Positions 57,601 through 64,000 of a DNA stretch of 64,000 bases are shown here, piece after piece. The DNA is taken from contig NZ_JAXHLU010000001.1 of assembly GCF_034521915.1 (NCBI RefSeq), positions 124,001 through 188,000 of the forward strand. Reading direction: 5' to 3'. Every line of letters starts with the position of its first letter. Positions within the stretch are counted from its first letter, which is position 1. The notes below the pieces were generated by a model that made no database searches, was not told the origin of the DNA, and saw only the letters and a program-made list of their open reading frames with translations. Both the position numbers and the translations under genes were made by a program. The stretch is from Fodinibius sp034521915 (GTDB lineage: Bacteria > Bacteroidota > Rhodothermia > Balneolales > Balneolaceae).

Positions 57601-57682
57601 CGGTAACGTCTTGTGCAACTGCCGAAGAGACAAACAGAAAACCGAAAGCACATACTAATAGAGATAGTACCTTCAACTTCAT
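54623..57682 (-). CDS. SusC/RagA-family TonB-linked outer-membrane transporter
   Basis: 1019 residues from ATG 57682, which starts directly at the signal peptide (MKLKVLSLLVCAFGFLFVSS); a start 17 codons earlier is less likely. A carboxypeptidase-regulatory-like domain (VSGTVVDAADGEPLPGVTV) precedes the SusC signature (GDIVVTGYGQYSKRNFTGSV), the plug (YVIDGVPV, SSLSPSDIESITVLKDAAS, APYGARGSNGVIVIQTK) and the barrel. It imports oligomeric nutrients with its SusD partner. A 32-bp inverted repeat lies about 110 bases upstream. Confidence 0.96.
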   Translation of the reverse strand: MKLKVLSLLVCAFGFLFVSSAVAQDVTVSGTVVDAADGEPLPGVTVMLQGTNRGTATAPDGTYEINAPSDGVLRFSFVGYVQQEIPINGRTTIDVEMKTDVAELGDIVVTGYGQYSKRNFTGSVGQVSSDDIEASPVTSIDQALEGNTTGINISASTGTPGAVQDVSIRGISSINAGTSPLYVIDGVPVVSGQNTTFDDPATSSLGVLSSLSPSDIESITVLKDAASTAPYGARGSNGVIVIQTKSGSASDVTYSVNVQRGFSNRAVDGPGAMGVEEWDRLFVDSYNNFVGGQALSYGDGSSGWNGEGNGTDWGNVVTNENAIHQEYSLSARGGNEQTTFYASGNFFDQEGAQIGTSLERYSGKLNISHKLDDRVTLDNNFTGSFVEQDGILEGAGYFGSPVLAEFFMPPTGPAFNEDGTPNIGAIGANIFQPNGTNIFNPVYVQNNDIDRKRNTRILNNTNLNIQIMENLSFNTNFALDYIMTEEKYYDNPFYGDAQDVRGLVNDIDNRNFNYVWRNTLNYVFQPIEDHTFDVRVIAESQKNQARYFDAWGQGIAADGLTNLSTTATPQGALGTTRDWSVQSFTGLVNYSFNDKVLADVSIRQEGNSRFSEEKRWGTFWSVGLGYILTEEQFLQDINWLDFLKFRTSYGLTGNASIDLNSYQTLVGFGSYNDQPNIQPTQLGNPDLTWEKANSLDIALEFEVFERISGSATFFRKDSRDLLFDVPLSRTTGHNSQVQNSGELYNQGFEFELNAEVINTDNFGWNLGGNFTIVNNEITSLPTDVNGDPLEITTSTRYRAVEGYEVDAWYMKEWAGVDPDNGDPLWYMDDGNGGRTTTNNYNAADEYYQGGNAQATEFGSINTRIDAYGFYAQASMSFAFGHKLFDNWAYYMRSDGFGAFNAVFGQYAGQSDYWTPDNTDAENPRPVLLRTDNSNATSSRFLYDGDHLRLKSLNVGYNIPPRLLENVGLTSATVYVNGRNLWTHMFDEDLEYDPEQKASGFTSLSAQPMKTFTFGVKANF

Positions 57683-57790
57683 AATTAGATAGTTTTTGAT
57701 TAGATAATTAGCCCTCAAATGCCGCCGATACAATAACTTTTATGTAATAGCCATTGTAGAAAGAGCAACATCGGAAGGAGTTTATTGGTG

Positions 57791-57822
57791 TTAAGATATG
57801 TTGGTGTACCAACACATCTTAA
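57791..57822. promoter_or_regulatory. 32-bp near-perfect inverted repeat upstream of susC
   Basis: TTAAGATATGTTGGTG pairs with its mirror half at 14 of 16 positions, with no loop. It lies in the 400-base gap between divergent susC-like and GWxTD genes and could be an operator for either. On the plus strand a TAAATTTG at 57904-57911 fits the Bacteroidota -7 box. No gene is in this gap. Confidence 0.55.
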
Positions 57823-58083
57823 TTTCTTGTTCAAAATTTGAATAAAAGAGCAACCTTTTGAAAACTAATAGCCTTAAATACCAAACGTTTAATATATTTT
57901 CTGTAAATTTGTACTGTATCAAAGAAATGTAATTTACTAAAACCAGTCACTAACAACGTTAATAATTCCCCGGATACTTATCAACTAAAAATTTTGTGTT
58001 TCTTACCGCTGTTATTAAGTTGAATTAATGAAATTGAAAAAATATTTAAAAAGTTAAGTTTACTCATCCGCAATCATACAATT

Positions 58084-59508
58084 ATGATTAAACCATTGCG
58101 AATTTTTTTACTTTTCTTAACATTCGCCGGATCAATATTTCTGTTCAGCTGCAGTTCCAGCAAAATTGATGTTACACAACAGGGGTCGGATTATACGTAT
58201 AAAGTAGGACATCCCGAATTACGCATTAATGCTTTCGGTTTTATTGATCAAGAACAAGGACCTACATTAGAAATTACTGCAGAAGTTATTAAGGGAAGCC
58301 TGGTTTACAGCCAACAAAATGACTCCCTTTCAGCGAATATTGCAATAGATATTCAAATTGTTGATTTGGATAATGGCGAAAATATCATTGAAAGCGAGCG
58401 CATTACAAAAACAGTTTCCAGCAGTAATGAGCAGATTACGAGCAGCCGAGAAACCATAACGATTAACTATTCGCAACAGGTATCTCCCAGCAATTACCAG
58501 ATATCAGTCACAGTTACAGATTTAAATTCCAAACGTAAGCTTACCCAAACCACTGAAACCTTTATTCCCGAAACGGATGAGGGGGAGTTTACCATCAGTA
58601 CTATACAAATGTATGGCAAAGAGGATGATACGGATTGGGCTCCCATTACCGGCTATGACGTACAGAGCAGCGTAGATTCACTGCGATTTATCTTTCAGGT
58701 AATTAGTCCTCAAACAGAACGCCCGATGACGATTGATAGTCGCCTTGTAGAATTCAGATCAGACACCGGTCTTCCCCGATCAATGACCCGCAACAATTAC
58801 AGCCCATCATCCATTGAGTACAAGGGGATTGATTATGATCGCGAAACGGTAATTCAATCCACACGGCGTGTTCTTTCTGATTATAGCAGCGTATTTGTTG
58901 AGTATAAATTTGCTAATCAAAATCGGGGGAACTATCGCTTTGAAGTCACAACAAAGAAGGAGGGGGATGAAGAAGATCAGTTTAACGGACGAGCTTTCGG
59001 TGTAAAAAGCCCGAACTTTCCTGCCGTCCAAAACCTCAATGAGTTAGCCCGTCCGCTGGTCTATTTGATGGATTCTAAGCAATACGAATCTTTAATGGAA
59101 ATCTCTGACAAAGACTCCTTAAAACGAGTTATTGATCGCTTTTGGTTAAAAAACATTGGTAATAAACAAAAAACACGGCGCGTAATTGAGTTGTATTATA
59201 CCCGGGTTGAGCAGGCCAACAAAATGTATTCGAATTTTAAGGAGGGATGGAAAACCGACCGAGGCATGATATATGTTATGTTCGGTAATCCTTTTTATAC
59301 CAGAGATCGGCTCAGAGCACTCACCTGGTACTACTCCTATAATCTTGAAGATCCTGAATACCGCTTTCGATTTGTACAACCACAATTAAATAACAAGTTC
59401 TTTCCTTTCGACCACTATCTATTACAGCGGCAGAGTTATTATCATAGCAGGAGGTATATTCAGCGTGATCTTTGGCTGAGTGGAAGCATCTTACAGCGAC
59501 GAATTTAG
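58084..59508 (+). CDS. GWxTD-domain lipoprotein (second paralogue)
   Basis: 474 residues: lipobox IFLFSC (Cys about 23), beta-rich middle (SSIEYKGIDYDRETVIQST) and C-terminal GWxTD domain with EGWKTDRGMIYVMFGNPFY. It shares most blocks with the paralogue at 50.7 kb, including the N-terminal SDYTYKVGHPELRINAFGFID. The two flank the SusC/SusD pair, so one may derive from duplication. The role is unknown. Confidence 0.9.
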   Translation: MIKPLRIFLLFLTFAGSIFLFSCSSSKIDVTQQGSDYTYKVGHPELRINAFGFIDQEQGPTLEITAEVIKGSLVYSQQNDSLSANIAIDIQIVDLDNGENIIESERITKTVSSSNEQITSSRETITINYSQQVSPSNYQISVTVTDLNSKRKLTQTTETFIPETDEGEFTISTIQMYGKEDDTDWAPITGYDVQSSVDSLRFIFQVISPQTERPMTIDSRLVEFRSDTGLPRSMTRNNYSPSSIEYKGIDYDRETVIQSTRRVLSDYSSVFVEYKFANQNRGNYRFEVTTKKEGDEEDQFNGRAFGVKSPNFPAVQNLNELARPLVYLMDSKQYESLMEISDKDSLKRVIDRFWLKNIGNKQKTRRVIELYYTRVEQANKMYSNFKEGWKTDRGMIYVMFGNPFYTRDRLRALTWYYSYNLEDPEYRFRFVQPQLNNKFFPFDHYLLQRQSYYHSRRYIQRDLWLSGSILQRRI

Positions 59509-59631
59509 GTTTTGAAGTGATTAGGTTACTGAGTGACGAAGCAAATAAGTTTCGAAGTTACAAAGTAACAGGTAACAGAAACTATCCATCGTTGTGAAAA
59601 ATCAACATAGTTGTGTAAGAGTTGCGCATTA

Positions 59632-59707
59632 GTTGTGAGAGAATTCTACTCTCGAACAACAACTAATTATAAAGCACCTTTTCCTTCGGGAGTGCAACTC
59701 CCTCGGA
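59632..59707. repeat. REP-like pair
   Basis: Type B (GTTGT stem around GAGAGAATTCTACTCTC) at 59632-59660, then type A (CGGGAGTGCAACTCCCTCGG) at 59688-59702 with outer TTCC/GGAA pairing. Confidence 0.75.
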
Positions 59708-59727
59708 ACAAAAGTGAAATAAAAGCA

Positions 59728-59920
59728 ATGTCATCCCGAGCCCTACTCCGCTATCTGCTGCCTCAAAGCTCCAAGGATTAGGAAAGCTTCGAAGGGCAGG
59801 CGTAGCCGAGGAATCTCCCAATTGCAATTCGCGTAGCATCTGAAGAACTTATTCCTTAAGAGCCTATAACCTATTTCAAGGAGATCCTTCGAGTCCGCTT
59901 CGCTTCCCTCAGAATGACAT
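59728..59920. repeat. MITE-like dispersed element
   Basis: The ends ATGTCAT and ATGACAT are inverted. Inside are GGAATCTCCCAATTGC and GAGATCCTTCGAGTCCGCTT-like parts, a composition common in dispersed non-coding repeats of Bacteroidota-like genomes. Confidence 0.5.
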
Positions 59921-60091
59921 CACCGTTGTTTTTTAAGAAGCATCTAAAGTACTATCCTTATTAATGCTTGCGAACAATTCCACCCTGGTTCAAGGTTGTA
60001 ACTTGGAACAGGTACAATATTATGCCTCAATTATGGCACAAGTTATAAACTTGCGCCATTTCATACTCATTAATCAGGATTTTAACATATA

Positions 60092-60150
60092 GTTGTGAGA
60101 GAGTTGCACTCTCGAACAACTAAGATCCTTCGGGAGTGCAACTCCCTCGG
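60092..60150. repeat. REP-like pair
   Basis: Type B (GAGAGTTGCACTCTC inside a GTTGT/ACAAC stem) at 60092-60120 and type A (CGGGAGTGCAACTCCCTCGG) at 60131-60150. An extra half copy (CAACTCCCTCGGAACTA) follows. Confidence 0.8.
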
Positions 60151-60234
60151 AACTAATTCAACTCCCTCGGAACTATGGGAACTAAAAGATATTTTATAAC
60201 TCAGTCTCTTAGTAACTTTATCAGCTGATAATCC

Positions 60235-61407
60235 TTACACAGTACTTCGGGGAATACGGGACGGTATCTGTACCAACACTTCATAATTCATATTATTTCG
60301 CATTTCACTAAAAGAAGAAACCGTTATTTCCTGCTCTCCCTGATGACCAATAATGACGACCTCATCCCCCTTTTTAACATCAGGAATATCTGTAACATCC
60401 ACTGTTAACAAATTCATATTAACCAATCCCGCCACCGGTGCTCGTTTCCCATTCACCAGTACAATTCCCACGTTCGTCAAATTACGAGCAAACCCATGGG
60501 AATATCCTATGGGAACAGTAGCAATGGTTTCATCTCGGCCGGTAAGATAAACATTTCCGTATCCCACAAATTCACCGGCGGGAACTTGTTTCGTGCTCAA
60601 AACATGACTTTTCCAACTCAATACGCGCTCGAGTGGATCTTTATGCTCTTTATTAATTTCCGGATATTTCTTCACGAAGTTCATATACGTTTCCCGATTC
60701 GGCCAAAAGCCGTACTGTGCAATTCCAAAGCGCACCATATCCATAATTGTTTCCGGATAATTTAGTGCCGAGGCCGAACAGGCGGTGTGGCGTTGTTTGG
60801 CTTCAATTCCCTGATCTTCAAACCATGAACGGTATTCTTTAAAATTTTCGATCTGCTCTTTAATCCGCACAAAATTTCCAACACTTTCGGCCCCGGCAAA
60901 ATGGGTACATAATCCATCCATCTGCAGGTGTCTCCCATTGTTTTTAATGATGCTAACGGCCTCTTCAAAATGTTCACGCTCCAATCCCAGGCGATTCATG
61001 CCCGTTTCAAGGTGGAGATGGATCCGCGCCGGCTTTCCAATCCGATCTGCTTCCTTAACGGCATTTTTCAGACGATCCAATTCAAAAATAAAAAATGAGA
61101 TGTCGCGCTCAATGGCCCATCCCAGTGCTCTGTTATTAATCATCCCCATAATCATAATATGAGTATCTTCCTCCGCACTTGCGCGAGCAGCCTGACGTGC
61201 TTCATCTGAGCTGAAAACAGAAAAGTGACGAACACCGCATTTCTCCGCCATTGGAACAAAGTGACTAATACCGTGTCCATAAGCATTTCCCTTTATAACT
61301 GAGCTAAATACTACATCTTCACCAATGTAGTCCTTTAAAAAGGCGATATTTTTCTCAAAAGCCTGCTTGCTTAACTCAATCCATGAGGGATATAACTCGT
61401 TATTCAT
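60235..61407 (-). CDS. alr: Alanine racemase family protein (copy 2)
   Basis: 390 residues of the alanine racemase fold. The PLP lysine is in SSVIKGNAYGHG (about 39) and the second catalytic Tyr in GEFVGYGNVYLTG (about 282). It is longer than the copy at 37 kb and differs in many places, with an insert around VKKYPEINKEHKDPLERVL. Its start overlaps the stop of the M20 gene by 4 bases (ATGA), so the two are coupled. The pairing with an amidohydrolase suggests a D-amino-acid or acyl-amino-acid role rather than the main cell-wall one; this is inference. Confidence 0.88.
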   Translation of the reverse strand: MNNELYPSWIELSKQAFEKNIAFLKDYIGEDVVFSSVIKGNAYGHGISHFVPMAEKCGVRHFSVFSSDEARQAARASAEEDTHIMIMGMINNRALGWAIERDISFFIFELDRLKNAVKEADRIGKPARIHLHLETGMNRLGLEREHFEEAVSIIKNNGRHLQMDGLCTHFAGAESVGNFVRIKEQIENFKEYRSWFEDQGIEAKQRHTACSASALNYPETIMDMVRFGIAQYGFWPNRETYMNFVKKYPEINKEHKDPLERVLSWKSHVLSTKQVPAGEFVGYGNVYLTGRDETIATVPIGYSHGFARNLTNVGIVLVNGKRAPVAGLVNMNLLTVDVTDIPDVKKGDEVVIIGHQGEQEITVSSFSEMRNNMNYEVLVQIPSRIPRSTV

Positions 61408-62567
61408 GATCTGTCAATCGCTTCGTTTATAATTTGCATGAACATTGAAATGCCGGTAACTATAATTTCATCGGGAAAGTCATAAGTCTGAGCATGCAAC
61501 GCCGGATGATTCTCCCCTGCCCCTAATCCAAACATTGCCCCCTTATGATCCTTAGTAAAATGACCAAAATCTTCCGACCAGCTAAACGGCTCTTTTTTAT
61601 GATGAATTTCAGATCCGACCTGCCCGGCAGCAGATTCAATAATTTGCACTGCCTTATCATTATTCACCGTGGCAGGAAATTCCTCAACCCACTCAATATC
61701 AAGACCAAGATTATAAGTATCGGCATGCCCTTTTGCTATTTGGATACAATGATCTTTTAGCTTTGCTAACAAATCATCGTCGTAGGTTCTCAGCGTCGCC
61801 ATTACCGTACCCTGACCCGGTGACGTTCCAAAAGCACGTTCTCCCAGCACAGCATGAATAACGGTTACTTTTGCTGATTGTTCCAACGGTACCTGAAACT
61901 GTGGTACTGCCGAAAATGACTGTATCGTTTGTGCTACTGCCAACGCAGGGCTATTTCCCTCTTCGGGATGAGCTGCATGAGCTGTTGCTCCGTCAAAACG
62001 AATAATCAATCCTACCGAGGCGGCAGCAAAAGTATCATTTTTAGCAACAACCTGGTGCTTTGGAAAACCCGGTAAGTTGTGAAGTGCAAAATAGTAATCA
62101 GGGGCTAAATCCTTAAATTTCGAGTCTTTAATCACCCTCTGTGCCCCTTCCCCGGTCTCCTCGGCAGGCTGAAATAACAGTGTCACCTTTCCAGCTTTCG
62201 GTCGCTTATTTCCAAGTAATTTTGCCATACCACCAACAATCGCCATGTGTCCGTCGTGACCACATTTATGACCGATGCCCTCTGTTTTAGATTGGTAAAC
62301 GGCTTTTATCTGATCCGATATTGGCAATCCATCAAGTTCACAGCGAATCAGCAGATGTGGACCGGCCTCTTTGGAATCATAAGTTGCTGTTATTCCATGA
62401 CCACCAATATTGGTCTGCAACTCATCGGGATTGGTAGCTAACAAAAAATCTGTGATGATTTCTGCTGTTTGGTGCTCCTCTCCCGATATCTCAGCCGCAG
62501 CATGCAGCTGATAACGTAACTTTTTTAATTCAAGTAAAAGTGGTTCTATATCGAAATTGAGAGGCAT
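61404..62567 (-). CDS. M20-family amidohydrolase
   Basis: From ATG 62567 the protein is 387 residues; an open frame continues upstream to 62669 but would translate REP-like DNA. It is an M20D-type di-zinc hydrolase: KCGHDGHMAIVGG (His/Asp ligands, about 98-104), FQPAEETGEGAQ (catalytic Glu), HNLPGFP and the dimerisation lid domain with DGATAHAAHPEEG. It probably removes an acyl group from N-acyl amino acids or a similar substrate. It is coupled to the downstream alr copy. Confidence 0.9.
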   Translation of the reverse strand: MPLNFDIEPLLLELKKLRYQLHAAAEISGEEHQTAEIITDFLLATNPDELQTNIGGHGITATYDSKEAGPHLLIRCELDGLPISDQIKAVYQSKTEGIGHKCGHDGHMAIVGGMAKLLGNKRPKAGKVTLLFQPAEETGEGAQRVIKDSKFKDLAPDYYFALHNLPGFPKHQVVAKNDTFAAASVGLIIRFDGATAHAAHPEEGNSPALAVAQTIQSFSAVPQFQVPLEQSAKVTVIHAVLGERAFGTSPGQGTVMATLRTYDDDLLAKLKDHCIQIAKGHADTYNLGLDIEWVEEFPATVNNDKAVQIIESAAGQVGSEIHHKKEPFSWSEDFGHFTKDHKGAMFGLGAGENHPALHAQTYDFPDEIIVTGISMFMQIINEAIDRS

Positions 62568-62652
62568 GCCGAATGTTCCTAAATCACAATTTGTGCAAAG
62601 CACAATTAGTGGATTTTCAAGCAGAATTTCCAATGCTTCTTTTATCCCTTCG

Positions 62653-62757
62653 GTTCTTCGGGAGTACAACTCCCTCAGAACTGAGGGAACTGAGGACAGA
62701 AGTTAAGTATGGAGTAAACTCCCTCACAAGTTGCGAGAGAGTTGTACTCTCGAGCAA
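62653..62757. repeat. REP-like pair upstream of the RAYT gene
   Basis: Type A (GTTCT stem around GGGAGTACAACTCCC) at 62653-62681 and type B (GAGAGTTGTACTCTC) at 62731-62757, with a decayed GGAGTAAACTCC between (62711-62722). The A-then-B order is reversed relative to the copies at 59.6 and 60.1 kb. Confidence 0.8.
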
Positions 62758-62827
62758 TAGCAGTTACTATTAAAATTTATTTGTAAGGATCGGCTAAATT
62801 GAATGGTCTTACTTAAAAAAAGCCAAC

Positions 62828-63367
62828 ATGAGTTCGTGGAAAATTCATCCTGATACCCAATATTACTTTTGTACAACCTCTATCACAAAATGGTATCCTG
62901 TTTTTACAAGAATTGAATATTTTTCTCTGATTATTAACAGCCTGATATTCTGCCAACGAAATAAAGATTTATCTATTCACGCATATGTAATAATGCTTAA
63001 TCACATGCACTTAATTATTTCCGCTGGTAAACCTGAATCTATTCCAAATATCTTCAGAGATTTAAAACGTCATACTTCCTCTGAAATAAGTTCTTTGCTA
63101 AAAACGCATGGAAAAAGTAATGCTTTACGAATTTTTAAGAAAACCGCTAATAAATCTAATAAAGATCAAGAATATAAAGTCTGGCAATCTGGTTATCATC
63201 CTATTAGTTTAGAAACAGAACACTTTTTTAAGCAAAAGTTAAATTATATACATCATAATCCTGTCCATAAGGGATATGTAAATGAGCCGACACACTGGCG
63301 ATATTCCAGTGCTGCCAATTATGCCGGTTATGATGATGTACCTTTACAGGTGGATAAGATATTCTGA
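62828..63367 (+). CDS. REP-associated tyrosine transposase (RAYT, Y1/IS200-like)
   Basis: 179 residues. The HUH-type core includes the HxH ligand pair LNHMHLII (about 57-64) and the Tyr nucleophile helix KLNYIHHNPVHKGYV. It is single-copy-like, without an IS partner gene, and bracketed on both sides by REP-like pairs, the defining context of RAYTs. RAYT enzymes cut and move REP palindromes. Start ATG 62828 gives the usual short N-terminus (YYFCTTSITKWYPVF). Confidence 0.9.
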   Translation: MSSWKIHPDTQYYFCTTSITKWYPVFTRIEYFSLIINSLIFCQRNKDLSIHAYVIMLNHMHLIISAGKPESIPNIFRDLKRHTSSEISSLLKTHGKSNALRIFKKTANKSNKDQEYKVWQSGYHPISLETEHFFKQKLNYIHHNPVHKGYVNEPTHWRYSSAANYAGYDDVPLQVDKIF

Positions 63368-63383
63368 TACTTTTATTTCTATC

Positions 63384-63466
63384 GTTCTTCGGGAGTACAA
63401 CTCCCTCAGAACTGAGTTTGAAACTAAGAGTCCCCCAGTTGCGAGAGAGTTGCACTCTCGAGCAAC
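63384..63466. repeat. REP-like pair downstream of the RAYT gene
   Basis: Type A at 63384-63412 and type B (GAGAGTTGCACTCTC in a GTTGC/GCAAC stem) at 63438-63466. The type-A copy is the same as that at 62653-62681, so the transposase gene is bracketed by direct copies of one pair. Confidence 0.85.
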
Positions 63467-63493
63467 GATAGTGTTCGGTATTAAACTACAATT

Positions 63494-64000
63494 TCAGTAT
63501 AAGTCACCCAGCACTATTCGGGGATCCGGATATTTTTGCAAAGTCTCTTCCCTGTTTTCGGGGGCTACAACGCCCGGCATATCAGCTTCTTGGGGATCTT
63601 CAACAGAAAGTTGAAAATGAAGATGAGGCGCCCACCCTCCGTTTACTTGTTGACTGCCAAGTGTGGCTATTTTTTGTCCTTTTTTTATTTCTTCTCCAAT
63701 CGAAACCATCGTGAGAGATTCTTTAGACAAATGTCCATAGAGAGCGTAAAGAGAGGAATCATTCAGCTCGTATTTAATTACAATTGTAGGTCCGTAATCC
63801 CCGGGCTGATCGTTATTCTGTATATAACAAACTTTCCCCTCCCAAAATGAAAAAACCGGTGCTCCCGATCGGGTCCAAATATCAATTCCCATGTGAATAT
63901 TACGCTCATTATCAAACATCGATTCCATATACATATTTGAGCGCTTTTCATTGTATTTCCCAATCCCCCACTCTTTTGACCGGATCAAATCCGCATCATA
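63494..64000 (-). CDS. M23-family metallopeptidase, C-terminal part (runs off the window)
   Basis: At least 168 residues; the frame is open to the window edge, so the N-terminus is missing. The M23 zinc site is complete: HMGIDIW (HxxxD) and PHLHFQL (HxH), plus a conserved LYALYGHLS. It may cut peptidoglycan cross-links or act as a LytM-type regulator, or be the tail of a larger multidomain protein. The ending DPRIVLGDLY is not a known tail. The stop is 28 bases after the REP pair. Confidence 0.88.
   Translation of the reverse strand, partial: YDADLIRSKEWGIGKYNEKRSNMYMESMFDNERNIHMGIDIWTRSGAPVFSFWEGKVCYIQNNDQPGDYGPTIVIKYELNDSSLYALYGHLSKESLTMVSIGEEIKKGQKIATLGSQQVNGGWAPHLHFQLSVEDPQEADMPGVVAPENREETLQKYPDPRIVLGDLY

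Larger units (their letters stand above)
59509..60234. other. Gene-free repeat-rich stretch
   Basis: About 725 bases without a gene: two REP-like pairs (59632-59707, 60092-60150) and an element of about 193 bases at 59728-59920 with inverted ends. Nothing else is recognised. Confidence 0.6.

Noticed and set aside
62568..62669. Longer N-terminus of the M20 amidohydrolase
   Set aside because: The extra 34 codons read through a REP-like repeat and have no family similarity.

Overview
The window most likely comes from a Bacteroidota-like chromosome of the Balneolota/Rhodothermota type. Support comes from the gene families: SusC/SusD, TonB receptors paired with FecR anti-sigma or DUF4249 proteins, two GWxTD-domain lipoproteins, a LysC-LysA fusion and a TPR lipoprotein resembling SprE/PorW. 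The lineage is inferred from gene content, not from a marker-gene tree.

Layout. 1-5.1 kb: an envelope operon (DUF5666-like lipoprotein, FecR, TonB receptor). 5.2-7.7 kb: NfeD plus two SPFH/stomatin proteins. 7.8-12.2 kb: a decayed 2OG-Fe(II) oxygenase, a DUF389 membrane protein, an NTF2-like protein, and a second regulatory set (ECF sigma, FecR, stand-alone LytTR).

12.42-25.91 kb: a genomic island inserted in the 3' end of ssrA (tmRNA). A 38-bp direct repeat of the ssrA 3' end bounds it. A tyrosine integrase lies next to the intact ssrA, and the native ssrA terminator is stranded about 13.4 kb away at the far end. The island carries a compact Gabija-like pair (OLD-family nuclease plus UvrD-like helicase), an orphan SF2-type helicase, and a run of small AT-rich genes. 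These small genes are separated by integron-like attC sites. At least two cassettes (a lipoprotein and a TlpA-type thioredoxin) show the integron hallmark: the left core of the attC is complementary to the first bases of its own cassette. No integron integrase is present. A third, degenerate attachment site sits between the Gabija pair and the rest, suggesting the island was built by successive insertions.

26.4-50.5 kb: mostly housekeeping genes: lysC-lysA, a TonB receptor with DUF4249 and DUF4159 proteins, rpiB, glyA, tatC, an FKBP lipoprotein, alr, a FAD-dependent desaturase-like gene, sppA, an MBL hydrolase, rho, folC, pyrD, a TPR/TonB-C lipoprotein and pyk. rpiB and the FAD gene are each broken by one apparent single-base change in a short homopolymer, so assembly error must be considered.

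50.7-64 kb: a SusC/SusD pair flanked by two GWxTD paralogues, a second alr overlapping an M20 amidohydrolase, and a REP-associated tyrosine transposase (RAYT). The RAYT is bracketed by paired REP-like palindromes whose relatives are scattered through the intergenic DNA of the last 12 kb. The window ends inside an M23 peptidase gene.
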